Below the pieces are notes generated by a model, which worked only from the letters and a program-made list of their open reading frames with translations, ran no database searches and was not told where the DNA came from. Position numbers and translations under genes: made by a program. 64,000 nt of DNA, from NCBI RefSeq assembly GCF_022344005.1, contig NZ_CP092190.1:2567501-2631500 (forward strand), read 5' to 3'. Numbering within the stretch: the stretch's first letter is position 1; every line of letters begins with the position of its first letter. Source of the DNA: Deinococcus sp. KNUC1210. Lineage in GTDB: Bacteria; Deinococcota; Deinococci; Deinococcales; Deinococcaceae. Shown in pieces: positions 54,471 to 64,000 of this stretch.

Positions 54471-55163
54471 TCAGTCAGAGGCCAGCTGGTGTAGCAGTTC
54501 TTCCAGGCTCGGCGCGTTCAGCAGTTCGATCGTTCCTTCCGGAACGTGAACCTGCACGAGGTTCTGGCCGCTCAGCTTCTTGAGCAGGCGGCTGGTGGTT
54601 TCCCGGCTGCTCGACAGTCGCTGAGACAGATCAGAAACGTTGATCGGCAGATGCTGAGGGTCTGTCATGCCCGCCTCCAGCCGAACGTTGTACATCTGCA
54701 CCAGCACCTGCGCCATGCTGGCCTCCGTACTGATCCCGGCTGCGATCAGTTCGTCGTTGAGCTGTGTCACGCGCTCGGCCAGCAGCCGCGCCAGATTCCA
54801 CAGCACCTTCGGGTAGCGGTTCACGACGCGTTCCAGGTGGTCACGGTAGATCGCCAGCGCCCGCACTTCGGTCAGGGCGCTCACGCTGGCGCTGCGGTAC
54901 GCACTGGAAAGCAGCGCCGTTTCGCCCAGCACGGCAGGCGCGTACAGGTCGCCCAGCATCCGTACGCGCCCGCCCAGACTCTGACGGCTGACACGCACCA
55001 CCCCCTCTGTCAGAAGGAACAGTGCCTGCCCACTCGCATCCTGGTACATCAGGCTGTCGCCCGGTTGATAAGACAGCTCGGTGCTCCCTTCCAGAATCAT
55101 GGTGACCGCTGCAGATGGGACATCGTGAAAGAGTGAGATCTTCTTGAGAGCAGAAACGGCCAT
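54471..55163 (-). CDS. Crp/Fnr-family transcriptional regulator
   Basis: 230 residues. An N-terminal cyclic-nucleotide-binding-type barrel (SYQPGDSLMYQDASGQALFL, then LGETALLSSAYRSASVSAL) is followed by a helix-turn-helix (LPINVSDLSQRLSSSRETTS, then RLLKKLSG). No iron-sulfur cysteines are visible, so it is not an Fnr sensor. TAGCAT lies seven bases before the ATG, a leaderless arrangement. The regulon is unknown. Confidence 0.9.
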   Translation of the reverse strand: MAVSALKKISLFHDVPSAAVTMILEGSTELSYQPGDSLMYQDASGQALFLLTEGVVRVSRQSLGGRVRMLGDLYAPAVLGETALLSSAYRSASVSALTEVRALAIYRDHLERVVNRYPKVLWNLARLLAERVTQLNDELIAAGISTEASMAQVLVQMYNVRLEAGMTDPQHLPINVSDLSQRLSSSRETTSRLLKKLSGQNLVQVHVPEGTIELLNAPSLEELLHQLASD

Positions 55164-55404
55164 TGCTCAGATGCTAGCGCTTTATAGGTATGGCCTAGTC
55201 AAGTCCGGGTCAGCTGGCGAGTAACCGTCCTCTTTTTCCCCCGAGGCGTCAAAAAATGTCGCGTCACAGGCAAAACAGAAGCATCTCTTGAGGTTCGATG
55301 TGAACGGCAGACTGCACACGTTCAGGTGATGTTTCTACATGGAGCAGGCGAGGCAGGAGAACCGGTCTTGACCTTTCATGCCGTTCTACAGCCAGAGGGA
55401 CAAA

Positions 55405-55430
55405 CAAAAAGAGCAGCCCGGAGGCTGCCC
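55405..55430 (-). terminator. Intrinsic terminator of rpsA
   Basis: On the minus strand GGGCAGCC pairs with GGGCTGCTC (55411-55430 region) around TCC, then TTTTTG (55405-55410). It lies 20 bases after the rpsA stop. Confidence 0.85.
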
Positions 55431-55449
55431 TGATCTTCTGCGCTGAAGC

Positions 55450-57348
<1,899 letters not shown>

Positions 57349-57378
57349 TACGCCAGCGCCTTTGCGCGGCAACATCTT

Positions 57379-57408
57379 AGTATAGCACCCCTAAATACGC
57401 AGTCGCAA
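57379..57408 (-). promoter_or_regulatory. Promoter of rpsA
   Basis: On the minus strand TTGCGA (57403-57408), an 18-base spacer and TATACT (57379-57384). The implied leader is about 40 bases long, and it lies back to back with the tRNA-Gln promoter. Confidence 0.75.
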
Positions 57409-57428
57409 GCAAAAATGGGGGTAAAGGC

Positions 57429-57457
57429 TTGACGCCCCGCACGTGTCCCGGTATACT
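57429..57457 (+). promoter_or_regulatory. Promoter of tRNA-Gln
   Basis: TTGACG (57429-57434), 17-base spacer, TATACT (57452-57457), about 62 bases before the mature tRNA. It is divergent from the rpsA promoter. Confidence 0.85.
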
Positions 57458-57518
57458 CCCTCTCGCTGCAAGGAAGCCCTCATGGGCAGACAGGCAGAAT
57501 CCAGATCCATCAGTGTGT

Positions 57519-57592
57519 TGGGGCATCGTCTAACGGCAGGACAACGCTCTCTGGAGGCGTTGATCAAGGTTCGAATCCTTGTGCCCCAGCCA
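57519..57592 (+). tRNA. tRNA-Gln (anticodon CUG)
   Basis: 74 bases with encoded CCA. The acceptor pairs TGGGGCA with TGCCCCA, giving the U1-A72 pair usual for bacterial tRNA-Gln. The anticodon loop CTCTGGA gives CUG. T arm GTTCGAA present. Confidence 0.95.
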
Positions 57593-57596
57593 GATT

Positions 57597-57628
57597 AAAA
57601 ACCGCATTCCTTCGGGGTGCGGTTTTTT
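57597..57628 (+). terminator. Intrinsic terminator after tRNA-Gln
   Basis: CCGCATTCC (57602-57610) pairs with GGGGTGCGG (57614-57622) around TTC, then six T. AAAAA before the stem makes it usable on the other strand too. Confidence 0.9.
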
Positions 57629-57750
57629 GTTGCTCAGAGATAGCGGCCTGCTCGACTCTCTGCCCCTTCACGCAAGCCACCTGCCTACTTTAAAAAACAA
57701 AGCGTGCCCAGCTAACTGTCTTTCAACCCGCACTTTGCTAGGCTTCGTGC

Positions 57751-58717
<967 letters not shown>

Positions 58718-58724
58718 ACGGCTG

Positions 58725-59225
58725 TTGCCCTCGTTTTCCCTGACCCATAAGGTCGCCGCGCTGCCCGCCAAGCTGCGGCGGCTGGCCCGTTCGCTGCACG
58801 CGGGGCAGGCCACGCCCGACGACGCCTGGGCACTTGCGGCGCTCACACCGTCAGAAGGGCGGGTGTATCTGGGCATGGATGCCCGCGACCGTGAACATGC
58901 GGTACGCGTGGCCCAGGCGTTGCTGGCCGGTCATCCGCAGGCGTCGGGGGAACTGCTGGCGGCCTCCCTGCTGCACGACTGTGGCAAGTCGGTGCGCCCC
59001 TACCGCGTCTGGGAGCGTGTCGCGGTGGGGCTGGTGCCGGGGCGTGTGTCGCGCTGGGTGCCGCTGGGCGCACTCTATGTGCGCGGTTATCATCCTGAAC
59101 TGGGCGCGGCGCTGCTGAGCGGTGTGGGAGCGCGGACGGGCGTGGTCGAGCTGGTGCGGCGGCACCACCGACCGGGCAGCGATCCCGATGCGGCGCTGCT
59201 GCACCGCTACGACAATCTCGAATGA
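58725..59225 (+). CDS. HD-domain protein
   Basis: 166 residues from TTG 58725, eight bases after trxB. The HD metal motif is LLAASLLHDCGKSVRPYR, and VRRHHRPG at the C-terminus gives further metal ligands. It probably hydrolyses a phosphoester, often a nucleotide or cyclic dinucleotide in this family. No second domain. The start is uncertain because no ATG lies near. Confidence 0.75.
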   Translation: MPSFSLTHKVAALPAKLRRLARSLHAGQATPDDAWALAALTPSEGRVYLGMDARDREHAVRVAQALLAGHPQASGELLAASLLHDCGKSVRPYRVWERVAVGLVPGRVSRWVPLGALYVRGYHPELGAALLSGVGARTGVVELVRRHHRPGSDPDAALLHRYDNLE

Positions 59226-59226
59226 G

Positions 59227-59255
59227 TTGACAACCCCCCGCCCGCCCGCTAGTCT
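59227..59255 (+). promoter_or_regulatory. Promoter of tRNA-Glu(CUC)
   Basis: TTGACA (59227-59232), 17-base C-rich spacer, TAGTCT (59250-59255), 55 bases before the tRNA. It starts right at the end of the HD gene. Confidence 0.8.
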
Positions 59256-59309
59256 TATTGCCGCTCCTGACGCCGTGCAGAGTTTTTCTCGGTACGGGCA
59301 CCACCCTAG

Positions 59310-59385
<76 letters not shown>

Positions 59386-59390
59386 ACAGT

Positions 59391-59423
59391 CCGCTCAGCC
59401 TCGAAAGAAGCTGGGCGGTTTTT
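59391..59423 (+). terminator. Intrinsic terminator after tRNA-Glu(CUC)
   Basis: CCGCTCAGC (59391-59399) pairs with GCTGGGCGG (59410-59418), one G-U, then TTTTTG. It overlaps the promoter zone of the following gene. Confidence 0.85.
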
Positions 59424-59441
59424 GTTGGCACAATAGCTGGT

Positions 59442-60485
59442 ATGACACCCGCACCCGAGCTGCCGCCACTGCTGCTTCGCCTGCTGAACGACCTGGGTGA
59501 CTTCCGGGCCGGGGGCCGCAGCGAGGGCGTGTTCGAGTGGCAGTGGACCGGGCCGGGCAGCGTGCCGGAACTGCACGGTCTGGAGGGGCCGGAACTGGGC
59601 CTCGATCTGATGCCGTTTCCGCCCACGCCGCAGCAGCGGGCCGTGCTGGAGGCGTCCGGCTACCGTGAGCAGCCAACGGAAGGTGCGGGCCTGCTGACGT
59701 TTGTCCACTCCGAGCTGCCCCGCGTCGTACTGCTCGACCACGATGCGGGACAGTCGATACAGCAGCGGCTGATCCGCGAGCACCTGGGCCTGAACGCCGC
59801 CGCCCGGCAACGGTACCGCGAGGTTTTCGGGCAGGCTGGGCGGGCCGCCGCCGACGCTGCCCTGCTGCCAGAGGCCGAGGCTGCCCACGTCGTCCGGACC
59901 GGAAGTGTGCCGCTGGAGCGGGTCGCCGCGCTGCTCGCTCCGCTGGAGCTTCCCTGGATGTTCGCGGCAGGCTGGGCGCTCGATCTGTACCTTCAGGGGC
60001 AGGCGGCCCCTTCGGCCCGTGCACACGAAGACACCGACATCATCGTTCCCTATGACGCTCAGCTGGCCGTGCGCGATGTTCTGCGGGCAGCCGGATACAG
60101 CGTCCATGCCGTTGAGGACGGAATGTACGTGTCCTGGGACGTGCCGCTGTCGCCGCCTCACCATCAGGCGCACGCCTTCGCAACAGGGGAGACAGGCGAC
60201 ATGCTCGACTTTATGCTCAGCGATCTGACAGACGGACAGTGGCACTATCGCCGCGACCCATCCATCACGCTGCCGCTGGAGCAGGCGCGGCGGATTTCCG
60301 GGAGCGGCCTGCCGTATCTGGCCCCAGAGGCGGCGCTGCTGTTCAAGAGTGCCACGCGTGGCGGCTACCCCCGCCCCAAAGATCAGCGCGATTTCGAGCG
60401 CACCCATCCATATCTGGACGGCGCGGCGCGGGCGTGGCTGGCCCAGCATCTGAGCGCCGGGCATCCGTGGGCGGCGGCGCTGTAG
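59442..60485 (+). CDS. Two-domain nucleotidyltransferase-like protein
   Basis: 347 residues. The C-terminal half has LPWMFAAGWALDLYLQGQ and HEDTDIIVPYDAQLAVRDVL, the active-site pattern of aminoglycoside-adenylyltransferase-type nucleotidyltransferases. The N-terminal half resembles a GrpB domain (GPGSVPELHGLEG, LGLDLMPFP, then REHLGLNAAARQRYREVFGQ), itself a nucleotidyltransferase fold, but without a clear catalytic Asp pair. CACAAT is seven bases before the ATG at 59442. The substrate is unknown; a resistance role should not be assumed. Confidence 0.75.
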   Translation: MTPAPELPPLLLRLLNDLGDFRAGGRSEGVFEWQWTGPGSVPELHGLEGPELGLDLMPFPPTPQQRAVLEASGYREQPTEGAGLLTFVHSELPRVVLLDHDAGQSIQQRLIREHLGLNAAARQRYREVFGQAGRAAADAALLPEAEAAHVVRTGSVPLERVAALLAPLELPWMFAAGWALDLYLQGQAAPSARAHEDTDIIVPYDAQLAVRDVLRAAGYSVHAVEDGMYVSWDVPLSPPHHQAHAFATGETGDMLDFMLSDLTDGQWHYRRDPSITLPLEQARRISGSGLPYLAPEAALLFKSATRGGYPRPKDQRDFERTHPYLDGAARAWLAQHLSAGHPWAAAL

Positions 60486-60488
60486 CGG

Positions 60489-60986
60489 CTACTTCTCTTC
60501 GCGCTTCAGGGCCGGAATTCGCAGGCCGCCTTTGCCGTCCCACCCTTTGAAGGCGTAGAAGCGGCCCGGCTGCCCGGTTTTCAGGTAGTCGTTCAGCGGT
60601 TCGCGCATGGGCGGGCTTTCCAGCTTGTCGATGGCCTCTTCCGGCGTGAAGAAACTGGCCGACACGATGAAGCCGTCGGGGTCGGCGGGATTGAGCAGGC
60701 CTTCCCAGGTGGCCTCGAAGACGATGGCGATGGCCCGCTCGCCCCGGCGTTCGTCCTCGATATGCACCATGTAGGCCAGGTGCTTGATGCCGGTCAGCTT
60801 CAGCCCGGTTTCTTCCAGAATCTCGCGGTACAGCCCTTCTGGGGCGACCTCGCCCGATTCGACCACACCACCCGGCAGCGTGAACCGTACCCGCCCCAGG
60901 CCCTGCCAGTCGTTGCCGACCAGCAGCACCCGTCCAAATCGGTCACGCAGGATGGCTGCCGTGACCAGCAGATCACGCCGGGGCAT
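60489..60986 (-). CDS. Nudix hydrolase
   Basis: 165 residues. The Nudix box is complete: [20 protein letters not shown], then ETGL, with EILEETG carrying the metal-binding Glu residues. It hydrolyses a nucleoside diphosphate linked to X; Deinococcus carries an expanded Nudix set. The ATG overlaps the end of prfA by 14 bases, so the two are co-transcribed. Convergent with the nucleotidyltransferase gene. Confidence 0.92.
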   Translation of the reverse strand: MPRRDLLVTAAILRDRFGRVLLVGNDWQGLGRVRFTLPGGVVESGEVAPEGLYREILEETGLKLTGIKHLAYMVHIEDERRGERAIAIVFEATWEGLLNPADPDGFIVSASFFTPEEAIDKLESPPMREPLNDYLKTGQPGRFYAFKGWDGKGGLRIPALKREEK

Positions 60987-62082
60987 GGTCGGTCATATCG
61001 AGAAGCTGCTGCTCGCGCTCGGCGCGCACCAGCGCGGCGATGACCGGAGCCAGTCCACCTTCCATCACCCCTTCCAGCGCAAAGTTCTTGTCGTCGCCGG
61101 ACAGTCGGTGATCGGTCACGCGGTTCTGCGGATAGTTGTAGGTGCGGATCTTCTCGCTGCGGTCGCCGCTGCCCACCTGCGAACTGCGGGCCTCGCGCTC
61201 GGAGTGCATCTGCTCCTCGCGCTGCCGCTCGGCCAGCCGCGACCGCAGAATCTGCAGCGCCTTTTCCTTGTTCTTGAGCTGGCTGCGTCCGTCCTGACAC
61301 ACCACCATGATCTCGTCGGGCGTTCCGGCGCGGTAGGTGGCCCGTACGGCGCTGTCCGTGGTATTGACGCCCTGTCCACCCGCACCCTGCGAGCGAAAAA
61401 CGTCGATCCGCACTTCCGACAGATCGAGCGACACTTCCGTCTGCTCGACCTGGGGCAACACCGCCACCGTCACGGTGCTGGTGTGGATGCGTCCCTGTGT
61501 CTCGGTAGCGGGAATGCGCTGAACCCGGTGGACGCCCTTTTCCCACTTCAGGGCGCGGTAGGCGTCGTCGCCCGTCACCTCGGCCACCAGCCGCGAATAG
61601 CCGCCCAGATCAGATTCCGAGGCGTCCACCACGCTCAATTTCAGATTCAGACCCTCGCCGTAGCGCGAGTACATCCGCAGCAGGTCGGCAGCAAACAGCC
61701 CGGCCTCATCGCCGCCCGCTCCGGCCCGCAGTTCCAGAATCACGTCGCTGGCATCGTGCGGATCGGTGGGCAGCAGCAGCACTTCCAGTTCGCTCTGAAG
61801 CGCGTTCATGCGGCTCTGGGCGCTGTCGAGTTCGGTGCGCGCCAGTTCTCCCAGGTCGGGATCGTCCAGTAGGGCTGTGGCCTCGCGGGCCTGAGTTTCC
61901 AGCTCGTTGTAGTCGCGCCACAGCGTAATCAGGGGCGTAAGGGCACGGTGACGGCGCGTCAGGCGCAGATATTCGGCGTTGTCTGCCAGCACGGCCGGAT
62001 TGCCCAGACTCAGCTCGATAGCGGCGTACTCACGTTCCAATTCCTGTATTCGGCCTGCCGCAGCGGGTCTGCCGCTCAGCAC
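60973..62082 (-). CDS. prfA: Peptide chain release factor 1
   Basis: 369 residues from GTG 62082. The GGQ loop is in [20 protein letters not shown], and the RF1-specific region near [20 protein letters not shown] is intact. RF1 releases at UAA and UAG. A leaderless -10 (TACACT, 62137-62142) is placed for an ATG at 62129 in another frame, 47 bases upstream; one extra base would put that ATG in frame with RF1. So the real start may be at 62129 with a short indel, or there is a leader peptide. Confidence 0.92.
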   Translation of the reverse strand: MLSGRPAAAGRIQELEREYAAIELSLGNPAVLADNAEYLRLTRRHRALTPLITLWRDYNELETQAREATALLDDPDLGELARTELDSAQSRMNALQSELEVLLLPTDPHDASDVILELRAGAGGDEAGLFAADLLRMYSRYGEGLNLKLSVVDASESDLGGYSRLVAEVTGDDAYRALKWEKGVHRVQRIPATETQGRIHTSTVTVAVLPQVEQTEVSLDLSEVRIDVFRSQGAGGQGVNTTDSAVRATYRAGTPDEIMVVCQDGRSQLKNKEKALQILRSRLAERQREEQMHSEREARSSQVGSGDRSEKIRTYNYPQNRVTDHRLSGDDKNFALEGVMEGGLAPVIAALVRAEREQQLLDMTDHAPA

Positions 62083-62129
62083 GGTGGCCCAGCTCTGAGA
62101 GAAACGGAAGTAGAAGAGACGTTGAACAT
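62076..62129 (-). CDS. Possible 17-residue leader ORF before prfA
   Basis: ATG 62129 is seven bases after TACACT and the ORF reads [17 protein letters not shown] then stops at TGA (62076-62078), overlapping the GTG of prfA. It may be a genuine leader peptide coupled to prfA or the true RF1 start with one base lost. I favour neither strongly. Confidence 0.35.
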   Translation of the reverse strand: MFNVSSTSVSLRAGPPC

Positions 62130-62311
62130 AGCGAGCAGTGTAGCGCTCCTACCTATACATCTCTGGAACATGAAGCGGAGTTGTGGCAGAAGGCTTCGTG
62201 AGCTGGATCACATCCGCTCGGCCGGCATCCGAATGACTGCTGTGCCCAGTTGCGGCCAGAAAGCGCGTTGCAGGAGAACAGCTGAACTCGGTCTTTGCCG
62301 GGTCAGGTGCT

Positions 62312-62330
62312 TAACTCCTGTCGGGAGTTA
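62312..62330. promoter_or_regulatory. Inverted repeat upstream of the hypothetical gene at 62368
   Basis: TAACTCC (62312-62318) and GGAGTTA (62324-62330), seven-base arms with a five-base centre. It lies where a -35 box and operator would be for the TACACT -10 at 62354. Otherwise the 238 bases from 62130 hold only the prfA -10 at 62137-62142 and nothing else recognisable. Confidence 0.45.
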
Positions 62331-62367
62331 TGCGAAGGTCAGAACGGCCCTGCTACACTGAAAGCCT

Positions 62368-63075
62368 GTGCCCGAACTTCATTCCCTGCCTGCGTCTGGG
62401 GCGTTTTCGCCTGTAGACAGCCCGCGCCTGAACCTGGCGGCCCTGACCGCCGAGGAACTGGTGCTGCTGCTGGGCGAAGCGGCGGCCCAGCGTCTGATGC
62501 CGGAGGTGAGCCAGGCGCGGCTGGAGGGGCGTGTGCTGCTGGGCCACGCGGTGCCCGCCGAACAGCTGTATGAGGCCCAGGCCGAGCGCGGCTGGGGCGC
62601 GACGCCGGAGGCCGCCCGCCGACTGTCGACCCTGAGAAGCGAACTGGTCGCTCTGGGCGGCGTCGATCTGGGGGTGTACTATCTGCCGCTGCTGCCGGAA
62701 GTGCGCCACCAGCGGGCCTACGTGTTTGCCCCCGATACGGCTCTGAGCCTGCGCTGGAGCGAATCGCCCGAGTCGGCGCAGTCGGCGGTGCCGTTTCTGG
62801 TGGCCGCGACCCTGCTGAAAGACCGGGCCAGCGGCACGGCAGCCGTCCTGAGCAGCACGGCGGCGCTGCCCTTCGTGCCCACCCAGAGCGAGGAAATCGA
62901 TGCGCGGCTGCATCAAGGGGCGTCTCCTAAGGCGCTGCTGGAAGCGCACCATACCCAGGTCGCGCGGCACGGACGCGGTGTACGCCTGGCGAACGAGGCC
63001 GACTGGCTGAAGGTGCAGACCACGGTGAGGCGGCTGAATCTGGCTGCCTGGACGCGGCGCGGGTTGCTGGGCTAG
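62368..63075 (+). CDS. Protein of unknown function
   Basis: 235 residues. Mixed alpha/beta without motifs I recognise (AALTAEELVLLLGEAAAQRL near the N-terminus, LSSTAALPFVPTQSEEIDAR late). The GTG at 62368 follows the extended -10 TGCTACACT by eight bases, which fixes the start. An inverted repeat lies upstream. A HAD gene follows 44 bases downstream with its own -10. Confidence 0.55.
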   Translation: MPELHSLPASGAFSPVDSPRLNLAALTAEELVLLLGEAAAQRLMPEVSQARLEGRVLLGHAVPAEQLYEAQAERGWGATPEAARRLSTLRSELVALGGVDLGVYYLPLLPEVRHQRAYVFAPDTALSLRWSESPESAQSAVPFLVAATLLKDRASGTAAVLSSTAALPFVPTQSEEIDARLHQGASPKALLEAHHTQVARHGRGVRLANEADWLKVQTTVRRLNLAAWTRRGLLG

Positions 63076-63119
63076 GCCACCCTGTTCGCTGGGGTCGGCG
63101 GGCGCGGCATAGTGGCGGC

Positions 63120-63791
63120 ATGACCCACGCCAGCGATTCAGTTTCCACTCAGCCTGCCTTCCCAGCCTCCGGACAGCGACACGTGGCCTTCGACTGGGGC
63201 GGCGTGTTTACCGTCGGCACCTTCGACGGACGCTCGACCCAGCGCTTGGCCGAGCGGCTGGGGCTGAACGTCGAAGCGGTGCGGGCCAGCTATTTCCGGC
63301 ACGTGCGGCAACTGGAAGTCGGAGCGTGGACGCTGCCGCAGTTCTGGGACACACTGGCTGCGGAAACCGGAGCCGATCCCGCCTTCGTGTACGAGCACTT
63401 TCAGGAACTGTATCTGGGCAGCATTCTGCCGAATCAGCCGATGTTCGAGCTGCTTGCCCGGCTGCCTCAGCAGGTGCGCGTCGGTCTGCTCAGCAACAAT
63501 TACCCGGTGGTCAGCGACCATCTGCGCCAGAACGCGGCGTTTGCGCGGCTCCATCAGCCGGTCTTCAGCAACGAGATCGGTGTGAAGAAGCCCGATCCGG
63601 CCTCGTTCGCGGCGCTGGAAGCGGCCATGAACCTTCCGGCGTCTCAGGTGGCCTTCGTGGACGACGTGCAGGAGAATATCGAGGCGGCAGAGCGGGCCGG
63701 ATTTCACGGACTGCTGTACGACCACACCCAGCACGCCGATTTCGAGCGGCGGCTGGCTGCCTGGCTGGTGCTGCCCGAAGACGGCGAGTGA
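63120..63791 (+). CDS. HAD-superfamily hydrolase-like protein
   Basis: 223 residues. Motif I appears as HVAFDWGGVFTVGTFD, with Gly where the second acidic residue usually stands, motif II as VGLLSNNYPV and motif III/IV as IGVKKPDPASFAALEAAMNL plus VAFVDDVQENIEAAERAGF. It resembles HAD-IA enzymes of the epoxide hydrolase N-terminal or phosphatase type; catalysis should be tested given motif I. CATAGT lies six bases before the ATG. Confidence 0.87.
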   Translation: MTHASDSVSTQPAFPASGQRHVAFDWGGVFTVGTFDGRSTQRLAERLGLNVEAVRASYFRHVRQLEVGAWTLPQFWDTLAAETGADPAFVYEHFQELYLGSILPNQPMFELLARLPQQVRVGLLSNNYPVVSDHLRQNAAFARLHQPVFSNEIGVKKPDPASFAALEAAMNLPASQVAFVDDVQENIEAAERAGFHGLLYDHTQHADFERRLAAWLVLPEDGE

Positions 63792-63847
63792 CACGGGCGC
63801 GGCCCAGATACGGGCATGTCGCCGGGTACACGCGCTAAAGTGAGCCT

Positions 63848-64000
63848 GTGATACGGATTGCACCCGGTTCCGAGACGCCTGATCGAACGCCTTTTCCCCG
63901 GAGACCAGTTCTGCCGGGGCAGACGTCCATATGAGGGTCGGCTCCACCGTTCCCGCCGAATCCCGAACGTTTCCTTCCGGATTCAAGCTGGACGGCGTAT
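63848..64000 (+). CDS. Start of a gene running off the window, possibly frameshifted
   Basis: TAAAGT (63836-63841) is six bases before GTG 63848, the leaderless spacing. The frame stops after 28 codons at 63932, but with one more C in the run 63896-63899 it would continue through the ATG at 63931 to the window end (VHMRVGSTVPAESRTFP and on). I do not recognise the protein. Confidence 0.4.

Overview
The window is GC-rich bacterial chromosome that looks like a Deinococcus species. The support is gene content: a DrII-type RNase, GatB, a VanW-domain protein, several uncharacterised Deinococcus-style membrane proteins, and a ribosomal protein S1 with a long acidic N-terminus and a Gly/Arg-rich tail. 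Many genes also have a -10 box (TAnnnT) 5-9 bases before the start codon, as expected for leaderless mRNAs in this phylum. The content is mostly ordinary core genome. I see no prophage, insertion sequence, CRISPR array or defence island.

Layout. 1-3.8 kb, minus: PPK2 (partial), an alanyl-tRNA editing protein, TsaB, a secreted C39-like protein and a polyprenyl diphosphate synthase. 3.9-12.2 kb, mostly plus: TVP38 membrane protein, PurM plus a phosphatase, an ABC exporter, a DedA protein and a two-component system. 12.3-16.7 kb: an RNase II family enzyme, then a compact operon of SHOCT-like/DUF4097 proteins ending with a DUF2089 gene. 16.8-28.6 kb: small metabolic and stress genes (phosphotransferase, FAH hydrolase, GatB, exonuclease, DinB-like, beta-CASP nuclease, Usp, P450, Ohr, phosphoesterase, GNAT). 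28.7-35.8 kb, minus: tRNA-Glu, lpdA, and the cell-shape/wall cluster deoC-maf-mreC-mreD-mrdA. 35.8-36.5 kb: a non-core spacer bounded by long inverted repeats. 36.5-43.1 kb: bcp, rpiA, LysE-type exporter, GNATs, proB, a CPBP protease, two small ORFs, proA. 43.3-54.3 kb: comB-rpe, mfd, a PQQ-type dehydrogenase, two acyl-CoA dehydrogenases, a VanW protein. 54.5-64 kb: a Crp/Fnr regulator, rpsA, tRNA-Gln, trxB, an HD protein, tRNA-Glu, a nucleotidyltransferase, a Nudix protein, prfA and a HAD protein.

Two signals dominate. First, at least eight single-run indels break seven genes, several of them normally essential (rpsA, mrdA, trxB). Nearly all lie in homopolymers that look one or two bases too short, so under-called runs in the assembly are the likeliest cause; these genes are annotated as whole genes with a frameshift. 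Second, about 30 genes share the leaderless -10/start spacing. I used it to choose starts (for example deoC, the response regulator, proB and the beta-CASP protein), and it supports at least one unlisted small protein. No clear new multi-gene system is evident. The best candidates for novelty are the SHOCT/DUF4097/DUF2089 operon with its coupled small ORFs, the inverted-repeat spacer, and an apparent PBP2-GNAT in-frame fusion.
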